Shown: positions 34,064 through 42,084 of the stretch, piece after piece
Numbering within the stretch: the first letter of the stretch is position 1
Layout: each line of letters starts with the position of its first letter
Assembly: GCA_023381695.1 (NCBI GenBank)
Contig: JAMCQP010000028.1
Span: 1-42,138 of the forward strand
DNA length: 42,138 nt
DNA from: Bacillota bacterium
GTDB lineage: Bacteria > Bacillota > UBA5301 > JAMCQP01
Direction: 5' to 3'
Made by a program: the position numbers and the translations under genes
Notes under the pieces: model-generated
What the model was told of the DNA's origin: nothing
Seen by the model: the letters and a program-made list of their open reading frames with translations, nothing else
The model's database searches: none

Positions 34064-35058
34064 GCGCTGTCTGGTTCGTGTTGCTTACCGTCCTGTTCAT
34101 CGGCTTCTTCTTTCTGGAAGGTTTTGACTATGGGGTAGGCGTTCTGCTCCCCTTCCTGGGGAAGAACGACACCGAGCGCCGCGCCATTATTAACGCCATC
34201 GGTCCCGTCTGGGACGGCAACGAGGTCTGGATGCTCACCGCCGGAGGGGCCATGTTCGCTGCCTTCCCCAACTGGTATGCCACGCTGTTCAGCGGGTTTT
34301 ATCTGGCGCTCTTCCTGATGCTGGTGGCGTTGATCGTGCGGGGGGTGGCCTTTGAATTTCGCGGCCTGGACCGTCATCCCGCCTGGCGCAACCTGTGGGA
34401 CTGGCTGATCTTTGCGGGAAGCCTGGTACCGGCCCTCCTATGGGGTGTCGCCCTGGCCAACCTGATCAAGGGGGTTCCCATCGATGCCCGGATGCAATTC
34501 GTGGGAACCTTCTGGGACCTTCTCTCCCCTTATACCCTGGTGGGAGGATTGGCGACGCTGCTGGTGTTTACTCTTCACGGAGCCCTCTTTCTGATCCTCA
34601 AGATCGAGGGTGAGCTGATCGAGCGCGCTCGCCGGGCGGCCTTGCGGGTAGGGGCTCTGGCCGTACCTGTTCTTTTCGTCCTGGTGGCCATGAGTTACAC
34701 CCAGACTGATTTATTTGCGCGGTCAAGCGCGGGAGCCGCACTGTGGGCCGCCGTCGCGGCTTTACTTCTGGCGTACTGGTTCTTGCGCTCCCGGCGGCAC
34801 GGTTGGTCTTTTGTCCTGAATGGACTCACCGTTGTTTTTTCCACCCTGGCGGTCTTTTGGGGGCTTTTCCCCAGGGTGATGGTCTCCAGCCTCAAACCGG
34901 AGTGGAGCCTTACCATCCATAACGCCTCATCAAGCCCATACACGCTGAAGGTCATGACCATGGTGGCCCTCACCCTGGTGCCCATCGTGCTCCTTTACCA
35001 GGGCTGGACCTACTGGGTCTTTCGCCGGCGGGTAAGCGCCAAAGAGTTGCAGTACTGA
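34054..35058 (+). CDS. cydB: Cytochrome bd quinol oxidase subunit II
   Basis: A 334-aa membrane partner of CydA with eight or so hydrophobic segments. FFFLEGFDYGVGVLLPFLG and the following IGPVWDGNEVWMLTAGGAMFAAFP are the characteristic N-terminal blocks. The start lies inside the end of cydA (GGAGG at 34041-34045), implying coupled translation. With CydA it forms the oxidase whose high O2 affinity lets anaerobes scavenge oxygen. Confidence 0.97.
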   Translation: MDLSAVWFVLLTVLFIGFFFLEGFDYGVGVLLPFLGKNDTERRAIINAIGPVWDGNEVWMLTAGGAMFAAFPNWYATLFSGFYLALFLMLVALIVRGVAFEFRGLDRHPAWRNLWDWLIFAGSLVPALLWGVALANLIKGVPIDARMQFVGTFWDLLSPYTLVGGLATLLVFTLHGALFLILKIEGELIERARRAALRVGALAVPVLFVLVAMSYTQTDLFARSSAGAALWAAVAALLLAYWFLRSRRHGWSFVLNGLTVVFSTLAVFWGLFPRVMVSSLKPEWSLTIHNASSSPYTLKVMTMVALTLVPIVLLYQGWTYWVFRRRVSAKELQY

Positions 35059-35127
35059 GCGCCTGGCAAGCAGGAAAAGGGAAACAGGCGTCTGGCAAAA
35101 TGGGAAGCGCGGAACGGGGAGAGCCAG

Positions 35128-36885
35128 ATGGGGAAGATGATCGACAAAAGGCTTTTGGGTGAGGCCAGGGAGGTGCGCTTCCTTCTGGTCCTTACCGTGG
35201 GGCTGGGACTCGGGGCTGGCCTTCTGGCGGTTGTGCAGGCCAGCTTTTTGGCCCAGGTGGTGGCGCACTTTAGCCTCCCGCAGCCGGGTGAAGGCCTCGG
35301 CGAGGTCTGGCCGCTGCTTTTGGCCATGCTGGTGGTCATCCTGTTCCGCGCCGGGCTGGCCTGGGTGAGCGAGATTTCGGCTCACCGGGCCGCGGCCCGG
35401 ATCAAACACGCCCTGCGCCAGCGTCTTCTGGCTCATCTGTTGGCCCTGGGCCCGGTGCACATCGCGGGAGAGCGCACCGGTGAACTGGTGAACGTCCTGG
35501 TGGAAGGGGTCGAGGCCCTCGAAGCCTACTTCGCCCGGTACCTGCCCCAGTTGGCGCTGGCCGCGCTGGCGCCCCTGATGATCCTTGGGTTTGTCTTCCC
35601 GCTCGATCTTCTTTCCGGTTTGATCCTGCTCTTTACCGCTCCCCTGATCCCCGTCTTCACGATCTTGATTGGCAGATGGGCAGAGGGCCTGACTGAGCAG
35701 CGGTGGGAAACTTTAAGCCGGATGAGCGCCCACTTTCTGGACGTGTTGCAAGGGCTCGCCACCCTCAAAATCTTTGGCCGGAGCAAAGCCCAGGCGGAGG
35801 TTATCGCCCGGATCAGCGATCTTTTTCGAAAGGCCACCCTGGGTGTTTTGCGGGTGGCCTTTCTTTCGGCCCTGGCGCTGGAGCTTCTGGCGACCATCAG
35901 CACCGCTCTGATGGCGGTTACGCTGGGATTGCGCCTGGTCTATGCCCGTATGCCCTTTGAGCAGGCGCTCTTCCTCCTGCTCCTGGCCCCGGAGTTTTAT
36001 TCCCCCCTGAGACTTCTGGGCAGCCAGTTCCACGCCGGGCTCTCCGGGGTAAGCGCAGCCGGGCGCATCTTCGAGGTTCTCGAAATTCCACTTCCCGGAG
36101 GTGAGTTCCCGGGAGAGCCCCGGGAGAAAACCCACCTCCCGCCGGGCCAAAATCTGCACATCGCTTTCGAAGGGGTCTCCTACGCGTACGAGGCCGGCGC
36201 CCGCCCGGCCTTAAAAGGAGTCTTCTTCGACATTCGTCCCGGGGAACGGGTGGCTCTGGTGGGTCCCAGCGGGGCGGGAAAGAGTACCATCGCCAGCCTG
36301 CTGCTGCGCTTCATGGACCCCGATCAGGGCCGGATCACCGTAAACGGCGTACCCCTGGGGCAAATCCCCGTCGAAGAATGGCGGGAGTATGTCGCCCTGG
36401 TGCCCCAGGCGCCCCACCTTTTCCATGGCACAGTGGCCGGAAATATCCGCCTCGGGTTTCCCGCGGCCCCCATGGATAAGGTGGTGGCCGCGGCCAGGCT
36501 TGCGGGGGCCCACGAATTTATTCTGAACCTTCCTCAAGGTTACGACACCTTTATCGGCGAACGCGGGATCCGGCTCAGCGGGGGGCAAGCCCAGCGCCTG
36601 GCCATTGCCCGGGCTTTCGTCAAAGATGCCCCGTTGTTGGTTCTGGACGAAGCCACCGCCGGGCTGGACCCCGAGAGTGAAATGGTGGTGCGACAAGCTC
36701 TGGAGCGTCTGATGCAAGGACGTACGGTGCTGGCCATCGCCCACCGCCTGACCACGGTCTTCCGGGCCGACCGCATCCTTGTGCTGGATGGAGGGCGGGT
36801 GGAGGAGGCGGGCCGGCATGAGGAACTGATGGGGCGGCAAGGATTGTACTTCCGTCTGGTTACCGCGTTTCGGGGTGTGGTATGA
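35128..36885 (+). CDS. cydD: CydD-type ABC exporter subunit for cytochrome bd assembly
   Basis: A 585-aa half-transporter. Six membrane helices fill the first 320 residues (ERTGELVNVLVEGVEALEAYFARYLPQ is a typical CydD segment). The ATPase domain has Walker A GPSGAGKSTIASLL, signature LSGGQAQRLAIARAF, Walker B LLVLDEATAGLDPES and the H-loop AIAHRLTT. CydDC exports thiols (cysteine/glutathione in E. coli) and is needed for haem d insertion. It lies 69 bases after cydB and directly before cydC. Confidence 0.94.
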   Translation: MGKMIDKRLLGEAREVRFLLVLTVGLGLGAGLLAVVQASFLAQVVAHFSLPQPGEGLGEVWPLLLAMLVVILFRAGLAWVSEISAHRAAARIKHALRQRLLAHLLALGPVHIAGERTGELVNVLVEGVEALEAYFARYLPQLALAALAPLMILGFVFPLDLLSGLILLFTAPLIPVFTILIGRWAEGLTEQRWETLSRMSAHFLDVLQGLATLKIFGRSKAQAEVIARISDLFRKATLGVLRVAFLSALALELLATISTALMAVTLGLRLVYARMPFEQALFLLLLAPEFYSPLRLLGSQFHAGLSGVSAAGRIFEVLEIPLPGGEFPGEPREKTHLPPGQNLHIAFEGVSYAYEAGARPALKGVFFDIRPGERVALVGPSGAGKSTIASLLLRFMDPDQGRITVNGVPLGQIPVEEWREYVALVPQAPHLFHGTVAGNIRLGFPAAPMDKVVAAARLAGAHEFILNLPQGYDTFIGERGIRLSGGQAQRLAIARAFVKDAPLLVLDEATAGLDPESEMVVRQALERLMQGRTVLAIAHRLTTVFRADRILVLDGGRVEEAGRHEELMGRQGLYFRLVTAFRGVV

Positions 36886-36936
36886 GAAATTCTTATGCCG
36901 TTGCGGGGTATGAGTGTTTTCGGGGTGTGGGTATGA
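36868..36936 (+). repeat. Duplicated translation-start region of cydC
   Basis: TTTCGGGGTGTGG followed by TATGA occurs at 36868-36885 and again, with one extra G, at 36918-36936. Each copy ends in an in-frame ATG for cydC. A shorter GCGGGGTATGAG lies between them. Confidence 0.75.
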
Positions 36937-38738
36937 AAACCTTCGTGCGTCTTTGGAAGCTGATGGCCCCTCATTGGAAGAAGATGCTCGGGGCGGCTAT
37001 GCTGGGTTTTTTGACCGTGGCCAGCAACATGGGTCTGATGGGCGCATCGGCCCTTCTTATTGCCCGCGCGGCGTTACGCCCGCCGGTTTTGGACCTGCTG
37101 ACGCTCATTGTAGGGGTCCGTTTTTTGGGAATCTCCCGCGCGGTCTTTCGCTACCTGGAGCGGTACGTCTCCCATGACGTGGCCTTTCGGGTTCTCAGCC
37201 AGTTGCGAGTCAAATTTTACCGTGCAATTGAGCCGCTGGCCCCGGCCCGGCTGGCGGATTACCGCAGCGGCGACCTTTTAAGCCGGATTGTGGCGGATGT
37301 GGAAACCCTCGAGAATTTTTACGTGCGGGTCCTGGCCCCAACCCTGGTGGCCCTGATGATCCTGGCCGTGGTTTTCGTTTTCTTAGCCTGGTTTGACCTC
37401 AAACTGGCCTTTGCCGTCCTGGGTTCTTTCCTCGCCGCGGGGGTGGGAGCACCCCTCGTGGTAAGGTTTCTAAGCCGGAAAACAGGCCGGCGGGTGGTGG
37501 AGGTCAGGGCGACGCTCCACGCCAACCTGGTGGACAGCATCCAGGGAATGGGCGAAATTGCGGCCTTTGGCCAAACCCGCCGGCGGCAGGAACAGGTTGG
37601 AGCACTGGACCGGGAACTCATGAGCCTGCAAGGGCGCATGGCTGGGATTGCCGGGCTCTCCGGCGCTTTAACCAGCCTGGCCATGAACCTGGCCATGTGG
37701 TCGGTATTGGTGCTGGCCATTCCGTTGGTATCCCGCGGAACGTTGGATTGGACCTATCTGGCCATGCTGGCCCTCACGGCTTTAAGCAGCTTTGAAGCAG
37801 TGACGCCTTTGCCACTGGCCTTTCAATATCTCGAAGAAAGCTTCGCGGCTGCTCAAAGGCTTTTCGAGATCACCGACGCTCAGCCCGCGGTCCAGGATCT
37901 CCCCGGCGCCTTGTCCGGCCCTTTGCCTGTCCATTTGTCCAAATCCTTATCTGAACCTTTGTCCGAGCCCAGGGGCTATAATCTTCAGGTGGACGGCCTA
38001 TCTTTTCGTTATGCCCAGGGTGAGCCCTGGGCCCTGCGGGGGCTCGATCTTGCATTGCCCGAAGGGGGACGGGTGGCCATTGTAGGCCCCAGCGGCGCGG
38101 GAAAGAGCACCCTGGTGAACCTGCTCTTGCGCTTCTGGGATTATGAGCACGGCTCGATCCGCCTTGGAGGTCACGAGTTGAAGAAGTACCGCCAGGAAGA
38201 CCTGCGACGTTTGTTCGGGGTGGTTGCCCAACATACCCATCTTTTCAATGCCACTGTCCGGGAGAACTTATTGCTGGCCCGACCTGAATCCGGCGAAGAT
38301 GAGATGATCCAGGCCGCCCGGGACGCCCGGATTCACGATTTCATCCAGAGTCTTCCCCAGGGCTACGATACCTACGTGGGAGAGGGTGGCTTTAAGCTCT
38401 CCGGCGGGCAGCGTCAACGTCTGGCCATTGCCAGGGCTCTCCTGAAAAATTCCCCAATCCTTGTGCTGGATGAGCCCACGGCCGGCCTTGATCCCGTCAC
38501 CGAACAGGAGGTTATGAAAGCCATCCACCGCCTGATGGAGGGACGGACCACCCTGGTCATCACGCATCGCCTGGCGGGCCTGGAGATCATGGACGGGATT
38601 TTGGTGCTGAAAGCGGGACGGGTGATGGAGCGAGGACGGCAGGAAACGCTTTTGGAACAGAGAGGGCTTTACCGCAAGATGTGGGATCTACAACACCAGA
38701 TATTCCCAGATGATGTGTACCGGCCGGAAGGTGGTTGA
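36933..38738 (+). CDS. cydC: CydC-type ABC exporter subunit for cytochrome bd assembly
   Basis: A 601-aa half-transporter and partner of CydD. The membrane part includes LLIARAALRPP, FLGISRAVFRYLERYVSHDVAFRVL and DLLSRIVADVETLENFYVRVLAP, all CydC-like. The ATPase has Walker A GPSGAGKSTLVNLL, signature LSGGQRQRLAIARAL, Walker B ILVLDEPTAGLDPVT and H-loop VITHRLAG. A serine/leucine-rich linker repeat (LSKSLSEPLSEP) precedes the ATPase domain. ATG 36933 gives the normal N-terminus MKTFVRLWKLMAPHW; ATG 36882 in the same frame overlaps the cydD stop and would add 17 unfamiliar residues. Both ATGs sit in a duplicated sequence. Confidence 0.92.
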   Translation: MKTFVRLWKLMAPHWKKMLGAAMLGFLTVASNMGLMGASALLIARAALRPPVLDLLTLIVGVRFLGISRAVFRYLERYVSHDVAFRVLSQLRVKFYRAIEPLAPARLADYRSGDLLSRIVADVETLENFYVRVLAPTLVALMILAVVFVFLAWFDLKLAFAVLGSFLAAGVGAPLVVRFLSRKTGRRVVEVRATLHANLVDSIQGMGEIAAFGQTRRRQEQVGALDRELMSLQGRMAGIAGLSGALTSLAMNLAMWSVLVLAIPLVSRGTLDWTYLAMLALTALSSFEAVTPLPLAFQYLEESFAAAQRLFEITDAQPAVQDLPGALSGPLPVHLSKSLSEPLSEPRGYNLQVDGLSFRYAQGEPWALRGLDLALPEGGRVAIVGPSGAGKSTLVNLLLRFWDYEHGSIRLGGHELKKYRQEDLRRLFGVVAQHTHLFNATVRENLLLARPESGEDEMIQAARDARIHDFIQSLPQGYDTYVGEGGFKLSGGQRQRLAIARALLKNSPILVLDEPTAGLDPVTEQEVMKAIHRLMEGRTTLVITHRLAGLEIMDGILVLKAGRVMERGRQETLLEQRGLYRKMWDLQHQIFPDDVYRPEGG

Positions 38739-38764
38739 CTCGACATTGGACAGGGTGGTATAAT
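38735..38764 (+). promoter_or_regulatory. Sigma-A promoter of the Met-rich metal-binding gene
   Basis: TTGACT (38735-38740), 18-base spacer and a perfect TATAAT (38759-38764). The -35 overlaps the end of cydC. Predicted start near 38771, inside operator 1. Confidence 0.8.
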
Positions 38765-38772
38765 GTCAATAT

Positions 38773-38793
38773 ATAAACCCCCCAGGGTATACC
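38773..38793. promoter_or_regulatory. Candidate CsoR-family operator 1
   Basis: ATAAACCCCCCAGGGTATAC: a C-tract meeting a G-tract, flanked by A/T, as in CsoR/RcnR-family metal-sensor operators. It lies at the predicted transcription start. Confidence 0.6.
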
Positions 38794-38794
38794 G

Positions 38795-38819
38795 GTAAAT
38801 GTCTGTAACTCATTTACAG
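38795..38819 (+). promoter_or_regulatory. Alternative hairpins in the leader
   Basis: GTAAATG (38795-38801) pairs with CATTTAC (38811-38817). CTGTAA (38803-38808) pairs with TTACAG (38814-38819). The two stems share 38814-38817, so they exclude each other. Function unknown. Confidence 0.4.
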
Positions 38820-38843
38820 ATTATTATCTAGCGATTTTAGTTA

Positions 38844-38868
38844 TTACCCTACCCCCTGGGGGTTTAAT
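38844..38868. promoter_or_regulatory. Candidate CsoR-family operator 2
   Basis: TACCCTACCCCCTGGGGGTT within A/T flanks, just before the ribosome site GAGGGGGG. Its core CCCCCTGGGGG is palindromic, and the whole is roughly the inverse of operator 1 with an insertion. Confidence 0.6.
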
Positions 38869-38884
38869 AGAGGGGGGTTCCAAA

Positions 38885-39862
38885 ATGGATATGCATAAAT
38901 CCGGCGACATGGGTCACGGCGGCATGAGCGGCATGGACGGCATGAAAGGCATGGGCCATAGCGGGATGCCGGCCATGAACCTGGAACCGGGTATCAAGTC
39001 CCCATCCGGCAAGTACTCCTGCCTGATGTGCAAGAAATTTTTTGAACTGGATGATCCTGTTTGCCCCTATATGCCTGAGATGTGCGTGAATACACCACTG
39101 GCCGTGGAATCGGTGGCTCCTGGCTCCACGATGGCCTTTGAGCGCATCGGCCTCTACTACCCGAAGTTTTTGCAGCGCGCGCTGGCCAAAGTTATGTCGA
39201 AAGTAACCGATGAGGCCGCTCTGGGCCGCCGCCTCGCCGAAGAATATCTGGCGGAACTGGCCGACTGGCATGTCCAGTACAGGGACAACCCGCTGGAGGC
39301 CATCAAGAGCTTTGTAATCTACTTCGCCGGGGCGGACGCCGCAACCCGCAACACCGAAAGCGGCATTACTTTCTACCTGATGGATGCCACCCAGTTCTGG
39401 GGCAAGGAGATGCCCGAGAAGAAACGGGTCAGGATGACGCTTTTGGCGGGGATAACCCGGCTCAAACAGGTGTTCGGGATTAAACAGCACCTTGATCTGC
39501 ACTTCATGGACATGACGACCGAACCGACAGGCCGCTTCTACTGCCCGATGTGCAACATGTTCTTCGAGTTCGGCACGCAGGCGCCGACGGTAACCTGCCC
39601 CTTCATGCCGCAGAAGTGCAAGTTCAAGCCGCACCAGATCAAAGAGGATGCCAGGACCGACCTCAACCTCTTGATCAAGATCTACAAGGTGTCGCCCAAG
39701 CTGTACCGGCGCTTTGCGGAGGCCGTGCTGGCCGCCGCTGGCCAGGGCCAGGTTGACCGGGCCGAGCTGCGCGCCGTCGTCGAAAACGACCTGGCCAGGT
39801 GGGGATTTGAACTCGACGACGGTAAGATCGGCCAGCTTGTGGATCAACTGGGAATCGCGTAA
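38885..39862 (+). CDS. Met/His-rich protein with two four-cysteine modules (putative metal-binding)
   Basis: A 325-aa protein I cannot assign to a named family. Residues 1-31 hold nine Met, three His and nine Gly, like methionine motifs that bind Cu(I). Two Cys4 modules follow: Cys46, 49, 60, 67 (CLMCKKFF ... CPYMPEMC) and Cys220, 223, 238, 245 (CPMCNMFF ... CPFMPQKC). Both end in C-P-[YF]-M-P-x-x-C, which suggests an internal duplication with a helical region (about 85-200) between. There is no signal peptide, so a cytoplasmic location is likely. Two CsoR-like operators in the leader suggest induction by copper or a related metal. A role as a metal buffer or chaperone is inference. Confidence 0.6.
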   Translation: MDMHKSGDMGHGGMSGMDGMKGMGHSGMPAMNLEPGIKSPSGKYSCLMCKKFFELDDPVCPYMPEMCVNTPLAVESVAPGSTMAFERIGLYYPKFLQRALAKVMSKVTDEAALGRRLAEEYLAELADWHVQYRDNPLEAIKSFVIYFAGADAATRNTESGITFYLMDATQFWGKEMPEKKRVRMTLLAGITRLKQVFGIKQHLDLHFMDMTTEPTGRFYCPMCNMFFEFGTQAPTVTCPFMPQKCKFKPHQIKEDARTDLNLLIKIYKVSPKLYRRFAEAVLAAAGQGQVDRAELRAVVENDLARWGFELDDGKIGQLVDQLGIA

Positions 39863-39925
39863 TCCAACTCGGTAAACGTGCCCAGCGACAAACGGCATAA
39901 AGTAAAACTTTCCATATATCACTTC

Positions 39926-39954
39926 GGGCCGCCTCCCGGCGGCCTTTCGCTTTT
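39926..39954 (+). terminator. Terminator after the metal-binding gene
   Basis: GGCCGCC (39927-39933) pairs with GGCGGCC (39938-39944) around a 4-base loop, followed by TTTCGCTTTT. Confidence 0.7.
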
Positions 39955-40004
39955 ATCTGCGGTCTTGACGCTCCCAAAAATCTAAGTTAACATGGAGGTG
40001 TCCA

Positions 40005-40796
40005 ATGAACACTAAGGAGCGGCAAATGGACGGCAAAAAATTCTGTTTCATCAGTTGCGTGAACGACGAAGTTTTGTACGCCGAATGCGAGCGTCACATC
40101 GACGCCTTGCATACTCCGGACGGGTACAAGATTGAAAAGGTGAAGATCACCGGCGCCAAAGGGATGGCGGAAGCTTACCAGAAGGCCATGCAGCAGTCTG
40201 ATGCCCGGTATAAGGTCTACCTGCACCAGGACACATTCATCCTTAATAAGAACCTGCTCCATGATGTTCTCCAACTCTTCACGCGTCATCCGCGCATCGG
40301 CATGATCGGGGTTGTGGGGGCCACCAGATTGCCTTCCAGCGGCGTGTGGTTCAATTCCGCCCTGCACAGCTTCGGCGAGGCACGGGAGAACAGGCGGGGC
40401 GGCGGTTTAAATTACCTGCTGGGGAAGTGGAACAAGCAAACGGATCGTCTCATGCGGTTCCGGCGGGTAAGAGGAGAATACCTGCCGGTGGTGGTTATCG
40501 ACGGCCTGATCATGATCACCCAGTACAATATTCCCTGGCGCACGGATCTTTACGGTGGTTTCATCTACTATGAAGGCCCCCAGTGCATTGAATTCATCAA
40601 GCAGGGCTACGAGGTGGTCGTCCCGCGGCAAAAGCCGACCTGGTGCATGCACTACGGCAACCGCACGGAACGCGCCAAAGACGAGGAAGAGCGCTATCGG
40701 GCCCAATTCCGGGCCAATATGGAGATCTTCCGCCGGGAATATGCGGAGTTCCTGCGCAAACCCGCCAGGACGCTTCTAGAAAAATACCGCCGGTGA
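40005..40796 (+). CDS. Glycosyltransferase-like protein (Glyco_tranf_2_5-type), paralog 3
   Basis: A 263-aa paralog of the genes at 4695 and 5539. FCFISCVNDE, SDARYKVYLHQDTF (residues 66-79), IDGLIMITQYNIPWR, YEGPQCIEFIKQGYEVVVP and PTWCMHYG match the other two in order. Unlike paralog 2 it has GC-rich native codon use. GGAGGTG precedes ATG 40005. It is a single-gene unit between two terminators and convergent with a GT2 glycosyltransferase, which supports a role in cell-surface or spore-surface glycan synthesis, though no substrate is indicated. Confidence 0.75.
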   Translation: MNTKERQMDGKKFCFISCVNDEVLYAECERHIDALHTPDGYKIEKVKITGAKGMAEAYQKAMQQSDARYKVYLHQDTFILNKNLLHDVLQLFTRHPRIGMIGVVGATRLPSSGVWFNSALHSFGEARENRRGGGLNYLLGKWNKQTDRLMRFRRVRGEYLPVVVIDGLIMITQYNIPWRTDLYGGFIYYEGPQCIEFIKQGYEVVVPRQKPTWCMHYGNRTERAKDEEERYRAQFRANMEIFRREYAEFLRKPARTLLEKYRR

Positions 40797-40799
40797 TTT

Positions 40800-41705
40800 T
40801 TAGAAGGCCGGCGCCGCCGGCCTTCTTTTTCCCCGATACTCCGCATCCATCCTGCTGCGAGCTTCAAGATAGTCCTGGATGCGCTGCGAAATCGCCTCGC
40901 GCTCTTCGGCCTCCGTGGTTTTGGCCAGCTCAGCCCGCAACCCGCCGATGATCCTCCCGATCTCCAGGCGCATGGACCAGAGGCCCAGCAGCGCCAGCGG
41001 CCCATAAAACTTCTTCATGAAATAAACGTTGCTTTTATAGAGTTCCTTAATAATCCGCGACTTGTTCTGTTTGCTCCCCCGGCTCAAATAATGGATCACC
41101 GGAGCATCCGGCAAAAAGGTGAAATGGCAGTTAAGCCGTTTGGCCCGTTCCGCCCAATCCAGGTCTTCATTATAAAAGTAGTAGTTCTCGTCGTAGCCGC
41201 CGACCTTTCGGAACGTAGCGGCCCTGATCATCGCAAAGGTTGTCCCCACAAAAGTCGCCCGAAACCGTTTCGTCAAATCCCGGCGGCGCAGGCTTATAAT
41301 ACCCGTGCGCATCATTTGCCGGCTGAGATCCGGGTTCAGCAAGGGCCCGCATACCCCGTCAACGTACGGATGATCGTTGAGGAAGCCCCGCATTGTTTGA
41401 ATGGTATGGCCGAGCACCTTGATGTCACTGTTGGCCAAAATTATAACCGGCGCCTTCTCCAGCGCAATCTTCAGGCCGCGATTGAAGGCTTTTGCCGGCC
41501 CCAGGTTGCTTTCGTTTTCCACCAGGATGACTTGTGGGAACTCACCCCTGACCATCTCCACCGTGCCGTCGCCAGACGCGTTATCTACCACAATCACATT
41601 AAATTCCTTTAAAAACCGGCTACATTCCTGGAAGACCGAAGTTAGACAGGTCTTCAAAAGTTCCTTCGTCTTGTATGTTACAATTACCGCTGCAATTTCG
41701 GACAC
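40800..41705 (-). CDS. GT2-family glycosyltransferase (rhamnosyltransferase-like)
   Basis: A 301-aa inverting glycosyltransferase with the GT-A fold. AAVIVTYKTKELLKTCL opens the domain; VVDNASGDGT and ESNLGPAKAFNRGL follow; ILANSDIKVL contains the DxD-type motif; GYDENYYFYNEDLDWAERAKRLN is the acceptor-side ED motif of the WcaA/rhamnosyltransferase-like group. GTG 41705 is chosen because GGGAGGAG precedes it; the frame continues to 41789 through unlikely sequence. The C-terminal 50 residues are charged and helical. It probably acts on cell-surface polysaccharide; donor and acceptor are unknown. Confidence 0.85.
   Translation of the reverse strand: MSEIAAVIVTYKTKELLKTCLTSVFQECSRFLKEFNVIVVDNASGDGTVEMVRGEFPQVILVENESNLGPAKAFNRGLKIALEKAPVIILANSDIKVLGHTIQTMRGFLNDHPYVDGVCGPLLNPDLSRQMMRTGIISLRRRDLTKRFRATFVGTTFAMIRAATFRKVGGYDENYYFYNEDLDWAERAKRLNCHFTFLPDAPVIHYLSRGSKQNKSRIIKELYKSNVYFMKKFYGPLALLGLWSMRLEIGRIIGGLRAELAKTTEAEEREAISQRIQDYLEARSRMDAEYRGKRRPAAPAF
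40803..40830 (+). terminator. Terminator of paralog 3, inside the GT2 gene end
   Basis: A perfect 10-bp stem (40803-40812 with 40816-40825, GAAGGCCGGC/GCCGGCCTTC), 3-base loop, then five T. It overlaps the last codons of the opposite gene. Confidence 0.85.
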
Positions 41706-41762
41706 GCTTCTCCTCCCGCAATATATCCAGCCGTTTTTCTTGTTGGGCTTCTTTATGGGTCT

Positions 41763-41776
41763 TTGACTTAAGTCAA
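41763..41776. repeat. Perfect 14-bp palindrome upstream of the GT2 gene
   Basis: TTGACTTAAGTCAA at 41763-41776, about 60 bases before the GT2 start. It could be an operator; each half also looks like a -35, but no -10 fits on either strand. Confidence 0.45.
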
Positions 41777-41859
41777 CCCTTTTTGTCACCCAGCTTGTTT
41801 CATATCTGCCATTGGCATGATTTTTAATCTTCCCTTGCCTTGTTCAAAAATCCTTCTCG

Positions 41860-41887
41860 TAAAAAAGAAAAATCATCGCAATGATGA
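41860..41887 (-). terminator. Terminator of the rRNA operon
   Basis: On the minus strand ATCAT-TGCG-ATGAT is followed by TTTTTCTTTTTT, reading away from the 5S genes. Confidence 0.75.
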
Positions 41888-41905
41888 AGAAAGCCCACCA
41901 CCATG

Positions 41906-41944
41906 GTAGTGAGCCTTAAACAAATTCCTGGCAACGACCTACTC
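41906..41944 (-). pseudogene. Duplicated 3' end of 5S rRNA plus trailer (truncated copy)
   Basis: 39 bases identical to 42064-42102. On the minus strand it contains GAGTAGGTCGTTGCCAGG (41944-41927), the last 18 bases of 5S rRNA, then the same trailer. Upstream it runs into unrelated very GC-rich sequence (41945-42050) instead of the rest of 5S, so it is a truncated duplicate. Confidence 0.8.
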
Positions 41945-42063
41945 GCGCCGGGCGTCTCGCCCTCCTGGCGCGCCTGGCGCCTGGGCCTCCTGCCCAATGC
42001 CCGGGCCTCCTGCGGAACCGCAGGGTCCCGGCCCGGCTGCAAATAAGAAGGCCCCCTACTTCT
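41945..42063. other. GC-rich spacer between the two 5S ends
   Basis: Holds GGGCCTCCTGC twice (41983-41993 and about 42003-42013) and an inverted copy of a 5S segment, CCGCAGGGTCCCGG at 42018-42031, whose reverse complement lies in the real 5S at about 42105-42118. It looks rearranged. No gene seen. Confidence 0.5.
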
Positions 42064-42084
42064 GTAGTGAGCCTTAAACAAATT

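Noticed and set aside
39965-39993. TTGACG-N17-TAACAT before paralog 3
   Set aside because: The predicted start would lie inside the ribosome site at 39994-40000, leaving no leader, so it is unlikely to be the working promoter.
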